Translations under genes and position numbers: made by a program | In this document: positions 1 to 7,502 of the stretch, in pieces | Layout: each line of letters begins with the position of its first letter | How positions within the stretch are numbered: the stretch's first letter is position 1 | The notes under the pieces: generated by a model | Databases searched by the model: none | Seen by the model: the letters and a program-made list of their open reading frames with translations, nothing else | What the model was told of the DNA's origin: nothing | NCBI GenBank assembly: GCA_965261945.1 | Contig: CBDHEF010000002.1 | Coordinates: 310,001 to 374,000, forward strand | Source: VXOI01 sp965261945 | GTDB taxonomy: Bacteria > Chloroflexota > Dehalococcoidia > Lucifugimonadales > UBA3495 | Length of the DNA stretch: 64,000 nucleotides | Direction: 5' to 3'

Positions 1-774
1 GGCTCCAGGCGCCGCCGCCTCCAGTTCCTCAATAGTATCCGGGGCGGCAACGCTGACATAATCAACGGCGCCCAGCAACGGCTCCGCTTCCAGCACAGCC
101 CTGACTGCGCCGCGTATCGAATTGGCGTCCGTTCCCCCCTGATTCCATAGCGTCTGCCCGGCAGACAGGGCGCGAAAGACAGCAGTGGCCGCCTGACGTT
201 GCTCCGGATTCAGGCGGACGTTGCGGCTGCTCATCGCCAGCCCGTCAGCCTCCCGCACCGTGGGCAGCACCACGACCTCTACGCCAAGGTCCAGGTCTCT
301 TGCCATCTTGCGGACGACCACCGTTTGCTGCCCGTCTTTCTGGCCGAAATAGGCGCGTTCAGGCTGAACGATGCCGAATAGCTTGGCAACAACGGTCGCC
401 ACGCCCCGAAAGTGGCCTCGCCTGGCCGCGCCCTCCAACCTGTCGGCCAATGGGCCCACATCGACCCAGGTGTCGAATCCCGGCGGATAGACTTCTGCCA
501 CGTCGGGAACGAAGACCAAGTCGACGCCGTGCCGCCGCAGCATTTCCAGGTCGCCATCCAGATCGCGGGGATACTCGGCGAAATCCTCGCCCTCGGCGAA
601 CTGGGTGGGATTGACGAAGATGCTGACGGCGACAGTAGCGGAGTCGGCGCGGGCATGGTCAACCAGCGACAGATGACCATCGTGCAGGGCGCCCATTGTC
701 GGCGCCAGCCCCAGTGGGCGACTCGCCTCGCGGCACACTGTCCGCATCTCTTCCTTAGAAGTGACAATCCGCAT
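1..774 (-). CDS. panC: Pantothenate synthetase, C-terminus cut by window edge
   Basis: Pantoate-beta-alanine ligase, the ATP-dependent last step of pantothenate (vitamin B5) synthesis, cytoplasmic. The reading frame starts at the ATG ending at 774 (MRIVTSKEEMRTVCRE) and stays open to base 1, giving 258 codons; the family is about 280 residues, so only the last 20-odd are missing. Visible hallmarks are the N-terminal PTMGALHDGHLSLV nucleotide-binding signature, SIFVNPTQF, the ARRGHFRGVATVV segment, FGQKDGQQ and a SSRNVRL motif. No neighbouring panB or panD is seen. A 14-bp direct repeat duplicates the start-codon region just upstream, so a second out-of-frame ATG lies at 793. The identification is firm. 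Confidence 0.95.
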   Translation of the reverse strand, partial: MRIVTSKEEMRTVCREASRPLGLAPTMGALHDGHLSLVDHARADSATVAVSIFVNPTQFAEGEDFAEYPRDLDGDLEMLRRHGVDLVFVPDVAEVYPPGFDTWVDVGPLADRLEGAARRGHFRGVATVVAKLFGIVQPERAYFGQKDGQQTVVVRKMARDLDLGVEVVVLPTVREADGLAMSSRNVRLNPEQRQAATAVFRALSAGQTLWNQGGTDANSIRGAVRAVLEAEPLLGAVDYVSVAAPDTIEELEAAAPGA

Positions 775-793
775 CAGAGGTGACAATCCGCAT
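761..793. repeat. Direct repeat across the panC start codon
   Basis: GTGACAATCCGCAT occurs at 761-774 and again at 780-793, a 19-bp tandem duplication with the second copy incomplete. On the minus strand both copies carry ATGCGGATTGTCAC, the first five codons of panC. Because 19 is not a multiple of 3, the outer ATG opens a 12-codon reading frame that ends at TAA just inside panC. Confidence 0.9.
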
Positions 794-813
794 CTAAAAT
801 CGGCCTTGCGCAA

Positions 814-1800
814 TTATATTCTGGCGAGTTCCGACACCGCCGGGATGCCGCCCAGCCCCGTGGCGCTCCGCACGGCCCGCAGGACGGCTTGGGCCGTGAC
901 CTCGACCGCCGCTGCCCCCAGGGCCGTCAGGTCGGCTGTGGCGTCCGACTCCCCGGTGGCCATGGCAAACATCGTGTCGCCGTCGCGGATGGTGTGACAG
1001 GGCCGGATGGTTATAGCCAGCCCGTCGTGGCTCACCCGGGCCAGGTGGTTGCTTTCCTCTCTGTTGAGTCTGGCGTCAGTCGCGACAACGCCGATGGTTG
1101 TGTTAACTGGCCCTGTCGGAGATGCAGGAGGCGAGCCGTCCAGCAACACACCCACTGGATCATCGAACCCGCCGCTGCTCCGCCTCGGCCCGGCCACCAA
1201 CTGCCCGTTAGTATAGTTCCAGATTCCGCCGATGGAATTGAGTGCAACCGCCGCCGCGACAGTCACTCCGCTGGGGAGTTTCAGGGAGGCGGAGCCAAGC
1301 CCGCCCTTGACCGCCCTTGTCGCCCCGCCGGTCTTGGCCACGGTGGCCCCCGTCCCCGCGCCGACGGTGCCTTCGGCCAACGCATCCTTCGATGCAGCAG
1401 CGCAGGCCGCCCGGCCTTCCTGCGGGCCGGGCCGCACCTTAGAGTTCACCAGCCCCAGGTCGTAGATGATGGCCGAAGACACTATCGGCACGATGACTTC
1501 CGGCGACACGCGGAAGCCGATGCCTTGCTCCTCCAGCCATGCCATGACCCCGGTGGCTGCGTCTAAGCCGAAGGCGCTGCCGCCGCTCAGGCACACGGCG
1601 AAAAGCTGGTCCACACGCCGAGCCGGTTGCAACAGGTCGGTCTCCCGCGTTCCCGGCGAGCCGCCGCGCACATCCACGCCGCCGACGGCGCCATTTCGGC
1701 ACAGCACGACGGTGCAGCCGGTGGCGTTGACCAGATCGGTGTAGTGGCCTGCTTCAATGCCGGGTACTGACGTAATGGTCTGGTTCAATGGACACCCCAC
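814..1800 (-). CDS. P1 family (S58, DmpA/NylC-like) N-terminal nucleophile hydrolase
   Basis: Member of the self-processing P1/S58 peptidase family (DmpA aminopeptidase, 6-aminohexanoate-oligomer hydrolase NylC). Such proteins cleave themselves before a Ser or Thr, which then becomes the nucleophile. Visible are TSVPGIEAGHYTD near the N-terminus, the GGSAFGLDAATGVM block (about residues 73-86), and PVNTTIGVVATDA, where cleavage between Asn233 and Thr234 is expected by family analogy. The length of 328 residues is normal. The longest frame starts at GTG 1800, inside a REP-like palindrome; TTG at 1788 (LNQTITSVPG) is an alternative. Substrate is unknown; the family acts on small peptides or amides. 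Confidence 0.88.
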   Translation of the reverse strand: MGCPLNQTITSVPGIEAGHYTDLVNATGCTVVLCRNGAVGGVDVRGGSPGTRETDLLQPARRVDQLFAVCLSGGSAFGLDAATGVMAWLEEQGIGFRVSPEVIVPIVSSAIIYDLGLVNSKVRPGPQEGRAACAAASKDALAEGTVGAGTGATVAKTGGATRAVKGGLGSASLKLPSGVTVAAAVALNSIGGIWNYTNGQLVAGPRRSSGGFDDPVGVLLDGSPPASPTGPVNTTIGVVATDARLNREESNHLARVSHDGLAITIRPCHTIRDGDTMFAMATGESDATADLTALGAAAVEVTAQAVLRAVRSATGLGGIPAVSELARI

Positions 1801-1827
1801 CCTAGCCCTCCCCCGGACGGAGAGGGA
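1793..1827. repeat. REP-like palindrome
   Basis: CACCCCACCCTAGCCCTC followed by CCCCGGACGGAGAGGGA: the CCCTC arm pairs with GAGGG. One of about a dozen related elements in this window. It abuts and partly overlaps the longest possible start of the P1 peptidase and lies 3' of the region upstream of it. Confidence 0.7.
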
Positions 1828-1843
1828 ATTTGAGGATGACAGG

Positions 1844-3097
1844 TCAGGCCGGTTCCGTTCTGTAGTTGGGGAACGGCGTAAATAAGACGATCACCCCGGC
1901 AACCGCCGTGAGCACGGCGACGTAGATGTACATTGAGCCGTAGCCGCCGAAATTGTCAATGATGTAGGATACCAAGAGAGTGGATGCGAAGCCCACCGCT
2001 CCGTTTATGCCAAACACTGCACCCGCCACCGTGGCCTCGGTGCCGCGCTCCGCTCCGTCCAGAATCGCCGCCAGCATAACTTGGTGTAGCGCGAAGCTGA
2101 ACAGCCCCATTGCCGCCATCACCAGCGACACCAGGAATCCGTCGCCGGCCGGTATGACCAGGAAGGGCAGAATCGCCGCCAGCGCCAGACCGGGCACCAG
2201 AATCTGCTTGCGGCCCAGCTTATCTGACAACTGCCCCAGAATCGGAGAAGAAATAGCCCCCGTTCCGGTGAGTAGGGCCATCTGGAAGCCGATCCAGAAG
2301 TACGAGAAACCCAGGCCGCCGTCTTCCGGCGGCTTTTCCAGATAAAACGGAGTCCAGTCGAACATTGCGGTATTGGCTATGCTGCGAAAGGAAGCGGCCA
2401 CCAACAGGGCAAGCATCGCCGGGTTTCGGAAGAATTTCACTCCCGCCCCGGCCAGAGTTCTCAGCGTCCGGGTCTCGGCGTCCCCCGGCTGTACGTTCTC
2501 TTCCCGCCCCAGGTCACGCAACGACCACCATACGAACAACGCAACTAATGCCGCCGGGATGGCGTACAGGAACATTACGTTCTGCCATATCAGGTACGAC
2601 AGCAGCAGCCCGGCAACCAGCGGCCCCAGGGCGTTTCCCACGGTGGAGCCGAAGCTGTGTATGGATATGGAGAAGGCGCGGCGGTCGGTAAACCGGCGGG
2701 ACAGAGAGGCGATGGCGGGCAGATGCCACAGCGAACCGGGTATGGAAATCAGGATGACCCCGATAATCAGGATGCCCCAATTGGGCGACAGACCGATGAC
2801 CACGAAGGCTATGACGTTCAGCACCATGCAGGCCGTGAGCATTGCGCCCCACTGGTCCCGGAAGCGGTCAACCAGCGCTCCCGACCCCATGCTAACCAGC
2901 CCGTTGCCGCTGGTGCGGATGCCCAGCAGGACCCCCGTCTGGCGTGTGCTGAGGCTGAAGAAGCTGGCGATGGCGGTCAGAAAGACCGGGAAGCCCAGGT
3001 CGTACAGGTGGGCCACACCGTGACCAAAGGTCAGCGAGCCGAGGATGAACGCCCGGTTCTGCCTGTGCCCGCCCGATGCCCGTACCGCTTCCGCCAT
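1844..3097 (-). CDS. MFS transporter
   Basis: Major facilitator superfamily permease of 417 residues, the normal size for 12 transmembrane helices. Hydrophobic segments occur throughout, for example residues 30-50, 90-130, 165-195, and from about 280 to the end. The loop between helices 2 and 3 has the MFS signature variant GSGALVDRFRDQWG, and the matching loop in the second half is GQLSDKLGRKQ. The start at 3097 gives MAEAVRASGG before the first helix. Substrate cannot be told from sequence. It lies 43 bp from the P1 peptidase on the same strand, so co-transcription is possible. Confidence 0.85.
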   Translation of the reverse strand: MAEAVRASGGHRQNRAFILGSLTFGHGVAHLYDLGFPVFLTAIASFFSLSTRQTGVLLGIRTSGNGLVSMGSGALVDRFRDQWGAMLTACMVLNVIAFVVIGLSPNWGILIIGVILISIPGSLWHLPAIASLSRRFTDRRAFSISIHSFGSTVGNALGPLVAGLLLSYLIWQNVMFLYAIPAALVALFVWWSLRDLGREENVQPGDAETRTLRTLAGAGVKFFRNPAMLALLVAASFRSIANTAMFDWTPFYLEKPPEDGGLGFSYFWIGFQMALLTGTGAISSPILGQLSDKLGRKQILVPGLALAAILPFLVIPAGDGFLVSLVMAAMGLFSFALHQVMLAAILDGAERGTEATVAGAVFGINGAVGFASTLLVSYIIDNFGGYGSMYIYVAVLTAVAGVIVLFTPFPNYRTEPA

Positions 3098-3201
3098 CGT
3101 CGCCTGCCGGAGTGTAGTTGAGGCTCTTGCCCGCCTTTGGCGCGAACATTCCGGCTGATTCTATTCCTGCGTAGGAAACGGCGCAACCCGCTCGTGGATT
3201 G

Positions 3202-3236
3202 TTCCCTTCTCCTCCGGGGGAGGGCCAGGGTGGAGG
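3202..3236. repeat. REP-like palindrome
   Basis: TTCCCTTCTCCTCCGGGGGA followed by GGGCCAGGGTGGAGG, a degenerate member of the CCCTCTCCC/GGGAGAGGG family. It lies in the divergent gap between the MFS gene and the SDR gene. Confidence 0.55.
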
Positions 3237-3322
3237 CGTCCCTGCCAGAGAGAGAAGAATCAGGATGGATACCGGGGGTGCCTGTGATATGCTACGGCAA
3301 CGCTTGAGCGCGCGGCGGAGCT

Positions 3323-4111
3323 ATGGAGGAGATGATGGCGTATTCGGGGTTCAGTCTGGAAGGAAAGGTCGCTCTGGTGACCGGCGCGGCTCGCGGCATC
3401 GGAGCGACGCTGGCCGTGGGGCTGGCCGAAGCGGGAGCCGGCGTTGCCGTTTCCGACATGAGTTCGCGGCTGGAACTGGCCCGCGACACGCAGGAGCGGG
3501 TGGAGGCGAAGGGAGTCAGCAGCGGCGCCTACGAGCTGGACGTGCTGGACATCGGAGGCATTCGCTCAGCCATTGACCGCATCGTTCACGACTTTGGGAG
3601 GCTGGACATACTCATCAACAACGCCGGCATCCGTATCCCCAAGCCAGCCCTCGAGGTTACAGAGGAGGACTGGGACGCCATTGTGGACACCAACCTCAAG
3701 GGACTGTTCTTCTGCGCTCAGGCCGCCGCGCACCCCATGATCAAGCAGGGTTGGGGCCGTATCGTCAACATTGGCTCCCAGTTCTCGGCGGTGGGTTCCG
3801 CAGACCGCGCGCCCTACATTGCCAGCAAGCACGGAGTCGCTGGCCTGACCCGCGCTCTGGCAGCCGAATGGACGCAGTACGGCGTTACGGTGAATGCCAT
3901 CGGTCCCGGCCCTACCGAGACGCCGGGTGTGCTTGCTGCCTACAACCGCACCCCGGAGCAATTACAGGCCGAATATAAAGACCGTATGCCCCTGGGCCGC
4001 AGGATGCAGCCCGAAGAACTCATAGGCGCAGCCGTCTACCTGTCCAGCCCGGCCGCCGGGGCCACCACCGGCCACCTGTTGCTGGTGGACGGAGGCTGGA
4101 CCGCCTTGTAG
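3323..4111 (+). CDS. Short-chain dehydrogenase/reductase
   Basis: Classical SDR NAD(P)-dependent oxidoreductase of 262 residues. The cofactor glycine motif TGAARGIG is at residues 20-27, LINNAG at about 97-102, and the catalytic set is Ser152, Tyr165 and Lys169 (YIASK). The C-terminal DGGWTAL is typical of the family. Start choice is ambiguous: ATG 3323, 3332 and 3335 are all in frame, and GGAGGAG at 3325-3331 would suit 3335, whereas 3323 has only a weak GGAG upstream. The gene is followed after 25 bp by an NTF2-like protein, so the two probably form an operon. Substrate unknown; 2-deoxy-D-gluconate or similar sugar/alcohol dehydrogenase assignments would be guesses. Confidence 0.9.
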   Translation: MEEMMAYSGFSLEGKVALVTGAARGIGATLAVGLAEAGAGVAVSDMSSRLELARDTQERVEAKGVSSGAYELDVLDIGGIRSAIDRIVHDFGRLDILINNAGIRIPKPALEVTEEDWDAIVDTNLKGLFFCAQAAAHPMIKQGWGRIVNIGSQFSAVGSADRAPYIASKHGVAGLTRALAAEWTQYGVTVNAIGPGPTETPGVLAAYNRTPEQLQAEYKDRMPLGRRMQPEELIGAAVYLSSPAAGATTGHLLLVDGGWTAL

Positions 4112-4136
4112 GACAGTAAACTTCAGGAGGAAACGT

Positions 4137-4604
4137 ATGCCGTCAGAAGACCTGGAACGAAGAATCCAAGTCCTTGAGGACATCGAAGCGATCAAGAAGC
4201 TGAAGCACAGATATTGCGGCTACTGCGACGACCAGTATGACGCCGACGCGCTGGCCGATCTCTTCGTTGAGGATGCGGTGTGGGACGGCAGGGAGCGGGG
4301 CCGCAACGAGGGCCGGGAGGCCATTCGCGCCTTCTTCAAGAATGCGCCCAATCGCCTGCCCTTCGCCATCCACATGGTGCTGAACCCGATTATCGAAGTG
4401 GACGGCGACCGGGCCACCGGCATCTGGTACCTGTTCCAGCCCTGCACCTACGCCGACGGAGACCGCGCGGTTTGGGGTTCGGCCCGCTACGACGAGGAGT
4501 ACGTCCGGGTGAATGGCCAGTGGAAGTTCCAGAACCTAACCCTGACCTCCCACTTCTGGACGCCCTTCGACGGCAAGGGCTGGGTGGAGACGAAGTTCGC
4601 CTAG
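4137..4604 (+). CDS. SnoaL/NTF2-like fold protein
   Basis: A 155-residue nuclear-transport-factor-2-like protein of the SnoaL_4/bile-acid-dehydratase type. The N-terminal helix (VLEDIEAIKKLKHRYCGYCD) and the segment DALADLFVEDAVWDG are typical of this fold, as are EAIRAFF and GDRATGIWYLF. Members include polyketide cyclases, steroid isomerases and dehydratases with a conical substrate pocket. A good Shine-Dalgarno (CAGGAGGAAA) precedes ATG 4137. It lies 25 bp after an SDR, so the two may work on one small organic substrate; that is inference. It converges with the downstream Sec redoxin, with only 3 bp between stop codons. Confidence 0.82.
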   Translation: MPSEDLERRIQVLEDIEAIKKLKHRYCGYCDDQYDADALADLFVEDAVWDGRERGRNEGREAIRAFFKNAPNRLPFAIHMVLNPIIEVDGDRATGIWYLFQPCTYADGDRAVWGSARYDEEYVRVNGQWKFQNLTLTSHFWTPFDGKGWVETKFA

Positions 4605-4607
4605 CAG

Positions 4608-5240
4608 TCAGCTCAACTGCTCCAACTGCTTGAGGATGTCCCCGGTCGGCGTCCGGTGGCTGGTGGAACCGATGAATTCCCACCTGACCACTCCCTCGGT
4701 GTCGATGATAAACGTCGATGGCGTTGCATAACCGGTTCCCTGGTTAAACACGCCATAGGATCTGACGACATCGCCGGTCTTGTCGTACAGCACTGGAAAT
4801 TCCAGCCCCAGTTGTTCCACGGCATGGGTTGCCTGCGACAGGTCGTCAATGCTGACGGCCAGCAACTCGGCGTTCAGTCCTGAAATTGCCTGGTAATCAT
4901 TCTGCAGCTCACCGAGCTGCCCCCGGCAGTAGGTTCACCAGAACCCCCGGTAGAACACCAGGACGACGTTCTTGTCGCCGGCAAAGGAGGCGAGGCTGAC
5001 CGCGTCTCCTGTCGCGTCGGGCAGCGTGAACTTGGCCGCGATGTCTCCCTCCGGCTCAACAGGAGTGGTGTCCGACGCGGACTCGCTCCCCTCAGATTCC
5101 GCCGGTTCGGTCTGGGATGCAGCCGGAGGTTCTGACGTCGGTTCCGTGGACGTGCCGCACCCCGCCAGCGCCAGTACCGTCAAGGACAGTGTGACCACTG
5201 CTCCGAGGCGGAGGAAAACCCTGTAGATTCCTGTGCCCAT
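4608..5240 (-). CDS. Selenocysteine-containing lipoprotein redoxin (UxxC), copy A
   Basis: Peroxiredoxin/AhpC-TSA-like thioredoxin-fold protein read through an in-frame TGA at 4935-4937, giving 210 residues with Sec at 102. The N-terminus is a lipoprotein signal (LALAGC, Cys28), followed by a Ser/Glu/Pro-rich linker to about residue 65. The domain then runs AAKFTLPDATGD, DKNVVLVFYRGFW-U-TYCRGQLGELQ. In Cys homologues the U position is the first Cys of a CxxC active site. The 108 codons after TGA continue the fold in the same frame (AELLAVSIDD, FPVLYDKTGDVVRSYGV, PSTFIIDTEG) and end in TGA at 4608. Likely role: envelope-anchored thiol peroxidase or reductase. Copy B follows upstream. Called conventionally it would be a truncated 101-aa lipoprotein. 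Confidence 0.88.
4904..4937 (-). promoter_or_regulatory. Sec UGA and bSECIS-like hairpin, redoxin A
   Basis: On the minus strand, 14 nt after the UGA, GCAGCTC pairs with GAGCTGC (7 bp, positions +15 to +21 with +25 to +31) closing a GGT loop at +22 to +24. A stable stem with G at the start of a small apical loop about 16-37 nt from UGA is what bacterial SelB-binding elements look like. The structure was drawn by hand. Confidence 0.75.
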
Positions 5241-5282
5241 TAAATTCTCCGGTGCCTGAAGCTCTCCAACAAACGGGGCGTT

Positions 5283-6326
5283 TCAGCTCAGTTTCTCCAG
5301 CTGCGCGATGATGTCACTGTTGGGAGTCCTGTGGGATGCGGATCCTCTGTGCGTCCAGACCACGGAACCCTGGGTGTCCACGATGAACACGGTGGGGTTA
5401 GCGTATCTGCCCGACGCATTGTGCACACCGTAGGCCTTTACAACGTCCGCATCCAAGTCGTACAGAATTGGAAACGTGAATCCCAGCGCTTTGACAGCGT
5501 AATCCGCCGGTGATAGGTCCTCCGCGCTGATGGCCAGTATCTCCGCGTTCAGGTCGGTGAATTTATCGTATTCGCTTTGCAGCTGCCCGAGCTGCGCACG
5601 GCAGTAGCCTCACCAGAATCCCCGGTAGAACACCAGCACCACGTTCTTGTCCCCACGATACGACTCGAGGCTGACCTGTTGCCCATCCAGTGCGCTCGGC
5701 AGTGTGAACAGGAGGGCCGGGTTCTCAGGCGGCGTCGGGGCTGGCGTTGTTGTTGTTGTTGTTGTTGTTGCTGGTGTTGTTGCTGTGGGCGTCGCCGCGG
5801 CCGTTGGTTCCGGCACGGCTGTGGCGGTCGGAGTCGGCTGGCGCGTGGGTGGCGGCTCCTTGGCCTCCGGCGGGGTAGCGTTCGGCGCCAACGTCGCGGC
5901 CGGCTCGGCCGAAGCAGGTTCGGGTGTCAGCGGGACCATGGTCGGCGCCTCAGTCGCCGCCGCCCCCGCCCCCGTGGGGACAGCAGGGGCCTCGGTGACG
6001 GCCGGGACTGGTGTTTGGGTGGGGCGCTCCTGAACGGGCTTAGCCTCGGTGGGATCAGGAGCCGTCGATATATCCGCCTTGGTGGCTGTTGGGGCCTCGG
6101 CTGGCGTCTGCCCGGTCGCGATCGGGGCCGTTGGCTGCTCAGTAGCCGTCTGTCTCGAGATGGCAGGTTCCTCCGACTCGTCACCACATCCGACGAGCGA
6201 GACTACCGCCAGCGTCAGGATGGCGAACACGACCAGCCCCAAGCTTGCTGGAAAACTGAAGCGTCTTTTGCGATTCAACTCTGCGGTCCGTGGCTCAATT
6301 TGCCCGTGGGCATCGTTACCTTGCAA
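5283..6326 (-). CDS. Selenocysteine-containing lipoprotein redoxin (UxxC), copy B
   Basis: Paralogue of the adjacent redoxin, 347 residues when the in-frame TGA at 5610-5612 is read as Sec239. The N-terminus has basic residues (NRKRRF), a hydrophobic stretch and lipobox VSLVGC (Cys47). About 150 residues of Thr/Pro/Ala/Glu-rich linker follow, including a run of Thr encoded by a triplet repeat. The redoxin domain starts near residue 205: LLFTLPSALDG, DKNVVLVFYRGFW-U-GYCRAQLGQLQ, then LNAEILAISAEDLS, FPILYDLDADVVKAYGV and PTVFIVDTQG. Exactly 109 codons (including stop) follow Sec in both copies. The first codon is TTG 6326; TTG further in (residue 17) is also possible. Long linker and lipidation suggest an enzyme held away from the membrane. 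Confidence 0.87.
5579..5612 (-). promoter_or_regulatory. Sec UGA and bSECIS-like hairpin, redoxin B
   Basis: After the UGA on the minus strand, GCAGCT at +15 to +20 pairs with AGCTGC at +26 to +31 (6 bp) around the loop CGGGC. The stem sits at the same distance as in copy A, and both loops carry GG at +22 and +23. Hand-folded. Confidence 0.7.
5746..5769. repeat. GTT triplet microsatellite, 8 copies
   Basis: Eight tandem GTT units inside the linker of Sec redoxin B; on the coding strand they encode a run of threonines. In-frame slippage here would change linker length without disrupting the enzyme domain. Confidence 0.9.
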
Positions 6327-6368
6327 TTCAACTACGCAGATTGGGGGAGCGTGGATTTCTCATGTCCA

Positions 6369-7319
6369 TCAGGCCAGGCACCGCACCGGCTGTCCGCCGT
6401 TGAGAGCCACCATGTCGTTGGCGATGGGACCGAGGTCAAGAACGGTTCCCGCCGGTTCACCCCGCAACTCCGAATGGGCGCGGTGCAGGTTGCCTGCGAT
6501 GCGTTCCGAGTCGTGCCAATGGGCGAAGCGGCCCAAGTCCGTCTGCCGTGCCGCTTCCAGCGGCGACAGGCCGGAGGCGAAGGCCGCTTTCGCCGTGTCC
6601 TGCACGAACCGCAGGTAGGCTTCTAAATCGTCCATGACTTCCGGCCCGCACACCGGGCCATGTCCTGGCACGACAGTCGCGGCGTCGAATTCCCGCAGCC
6701 GGTCCAGCGCAACCAGCGACCCCGCTATGGAACCCATGGCGACGAAAGGTGTGCCGCCGTTGAAAACCAGGTCGCCGGTAAAGAGCAGGCGTCGCTCCGG
6801 CAACCACACCACCACGTCGTTGGTGGTGTGGGCCGGCCCCATGTAGTGCAGTTCCAGCTTCAGGTCGTCCACGAACAGGTCGAGCCGGTCCTGGAAGGTA
6901 ATGAAGGGCGGGGCCAGTTCCAGGTTGCCCCATTGCACACCGGGAAAGAGGGGGTGCAACGTGTGAAGGCCGGTTTCGATGACCGTCTGGCGGCAAAGCT
7001 CGTGGCCCACTATGGAAGCCCCGGGCAGCAGGTAATTGCCATGGGTGTGGTCGCCGTGGTGGTGGGTGTTGACCAAGGTGCGAATGGGCAGGTCGGTAAT
7101 GCCCTTGATAGTGCTGAGAAATGCCCTGGTTCGGGCCTCGGTGAAGCAGGTGTCCACCACCGAGACCGAGTCGTTGCCAGCGATGAAGCCGGCATTGTTC
7201 AGGCCCCAACTGCCGTCCAACTGAATGTAGGCGTACACGCCGGGGCTGACCTCTTCCACCGAGGGGGGCGGTAACCCGTCGGCGCTGTGGGCGTGGCTCG
7301 TGCTGGCGTTCCCTGGCAT
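6369..7319 (-). CDS. MBL-fold metallo-hydrolase
   Basis: Metallo-beta-lactamase superfamily enzyme, 316 residues from ATG 7319. The zinc motif THHHGDHTHGN (HxHxDH, residues about 86-91) is intact. Further ligands are expected at the His of GPAHTTND (about 175), the Asp of LLFTGDLVFNGGTP (about 195) and the His of VVPGHGPVCGP. It resembles the quinoprotein-relay and cyclase-type subgroup, which hydrolyses small esters or lactones. The frame is open to ATG 7346, but 7319 has a better-placed AGAGG. It is transcribed towards Sec redoxin B, 42 bp away. Confidence 0.88.
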   Translation of the reverse strand: MPGNASTSHAHSADGLPPPSVEEVSPGVYAYIQLDGSWGLNNAGFIAGNDSVSVVDTCFTEARTRAFLSTIKGITDLPIRTLVNTHHHGDHTHGNYLLPGASIVGHELCRQTVIETGLHTLHPLFPGVQWGNLELAPPFITFQDRLDLFVDDLKLELHYMGPAHTTNDVVVWLPERRLLFTGDLVFNGGTPFVAMGSIAGSLVALDRLREFDAATVVPGHGPVCGPEVMDDLEAYLRFVQDTAKAAFASGLSPLEAARQTDLGRFAHWHDSERIAGNLHRAHSELRGEPAGTVLDLGPIANDMVALNGGQPVRCLA

Positions 7320-7502
7320 GGAAGACCTCTTCTCGGCTCTTGGCATACGGTACGGAATTCAGCATACGGCCCAGCCGGTATGCGGTCAACCGCGATAAAA
7401 TCCAACGGCTCCTTTGGTTCATGCGCCGGTATGGAAAAGGAGGCGGGAGGGATGTAAGATTTCCGGCGGACTGTTTCCCAATTTCGTGACGGAGATGCCA
7501 CC

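Noticed and set aside
5577..6626. 349-codon plus-strand open frame rich in Cys, Arg and Gly
   Set aside because: Opposite strand of Sec redoxin B linker and start of the MBL gene; the Cys run is the complement of the Thr triplet repeat.
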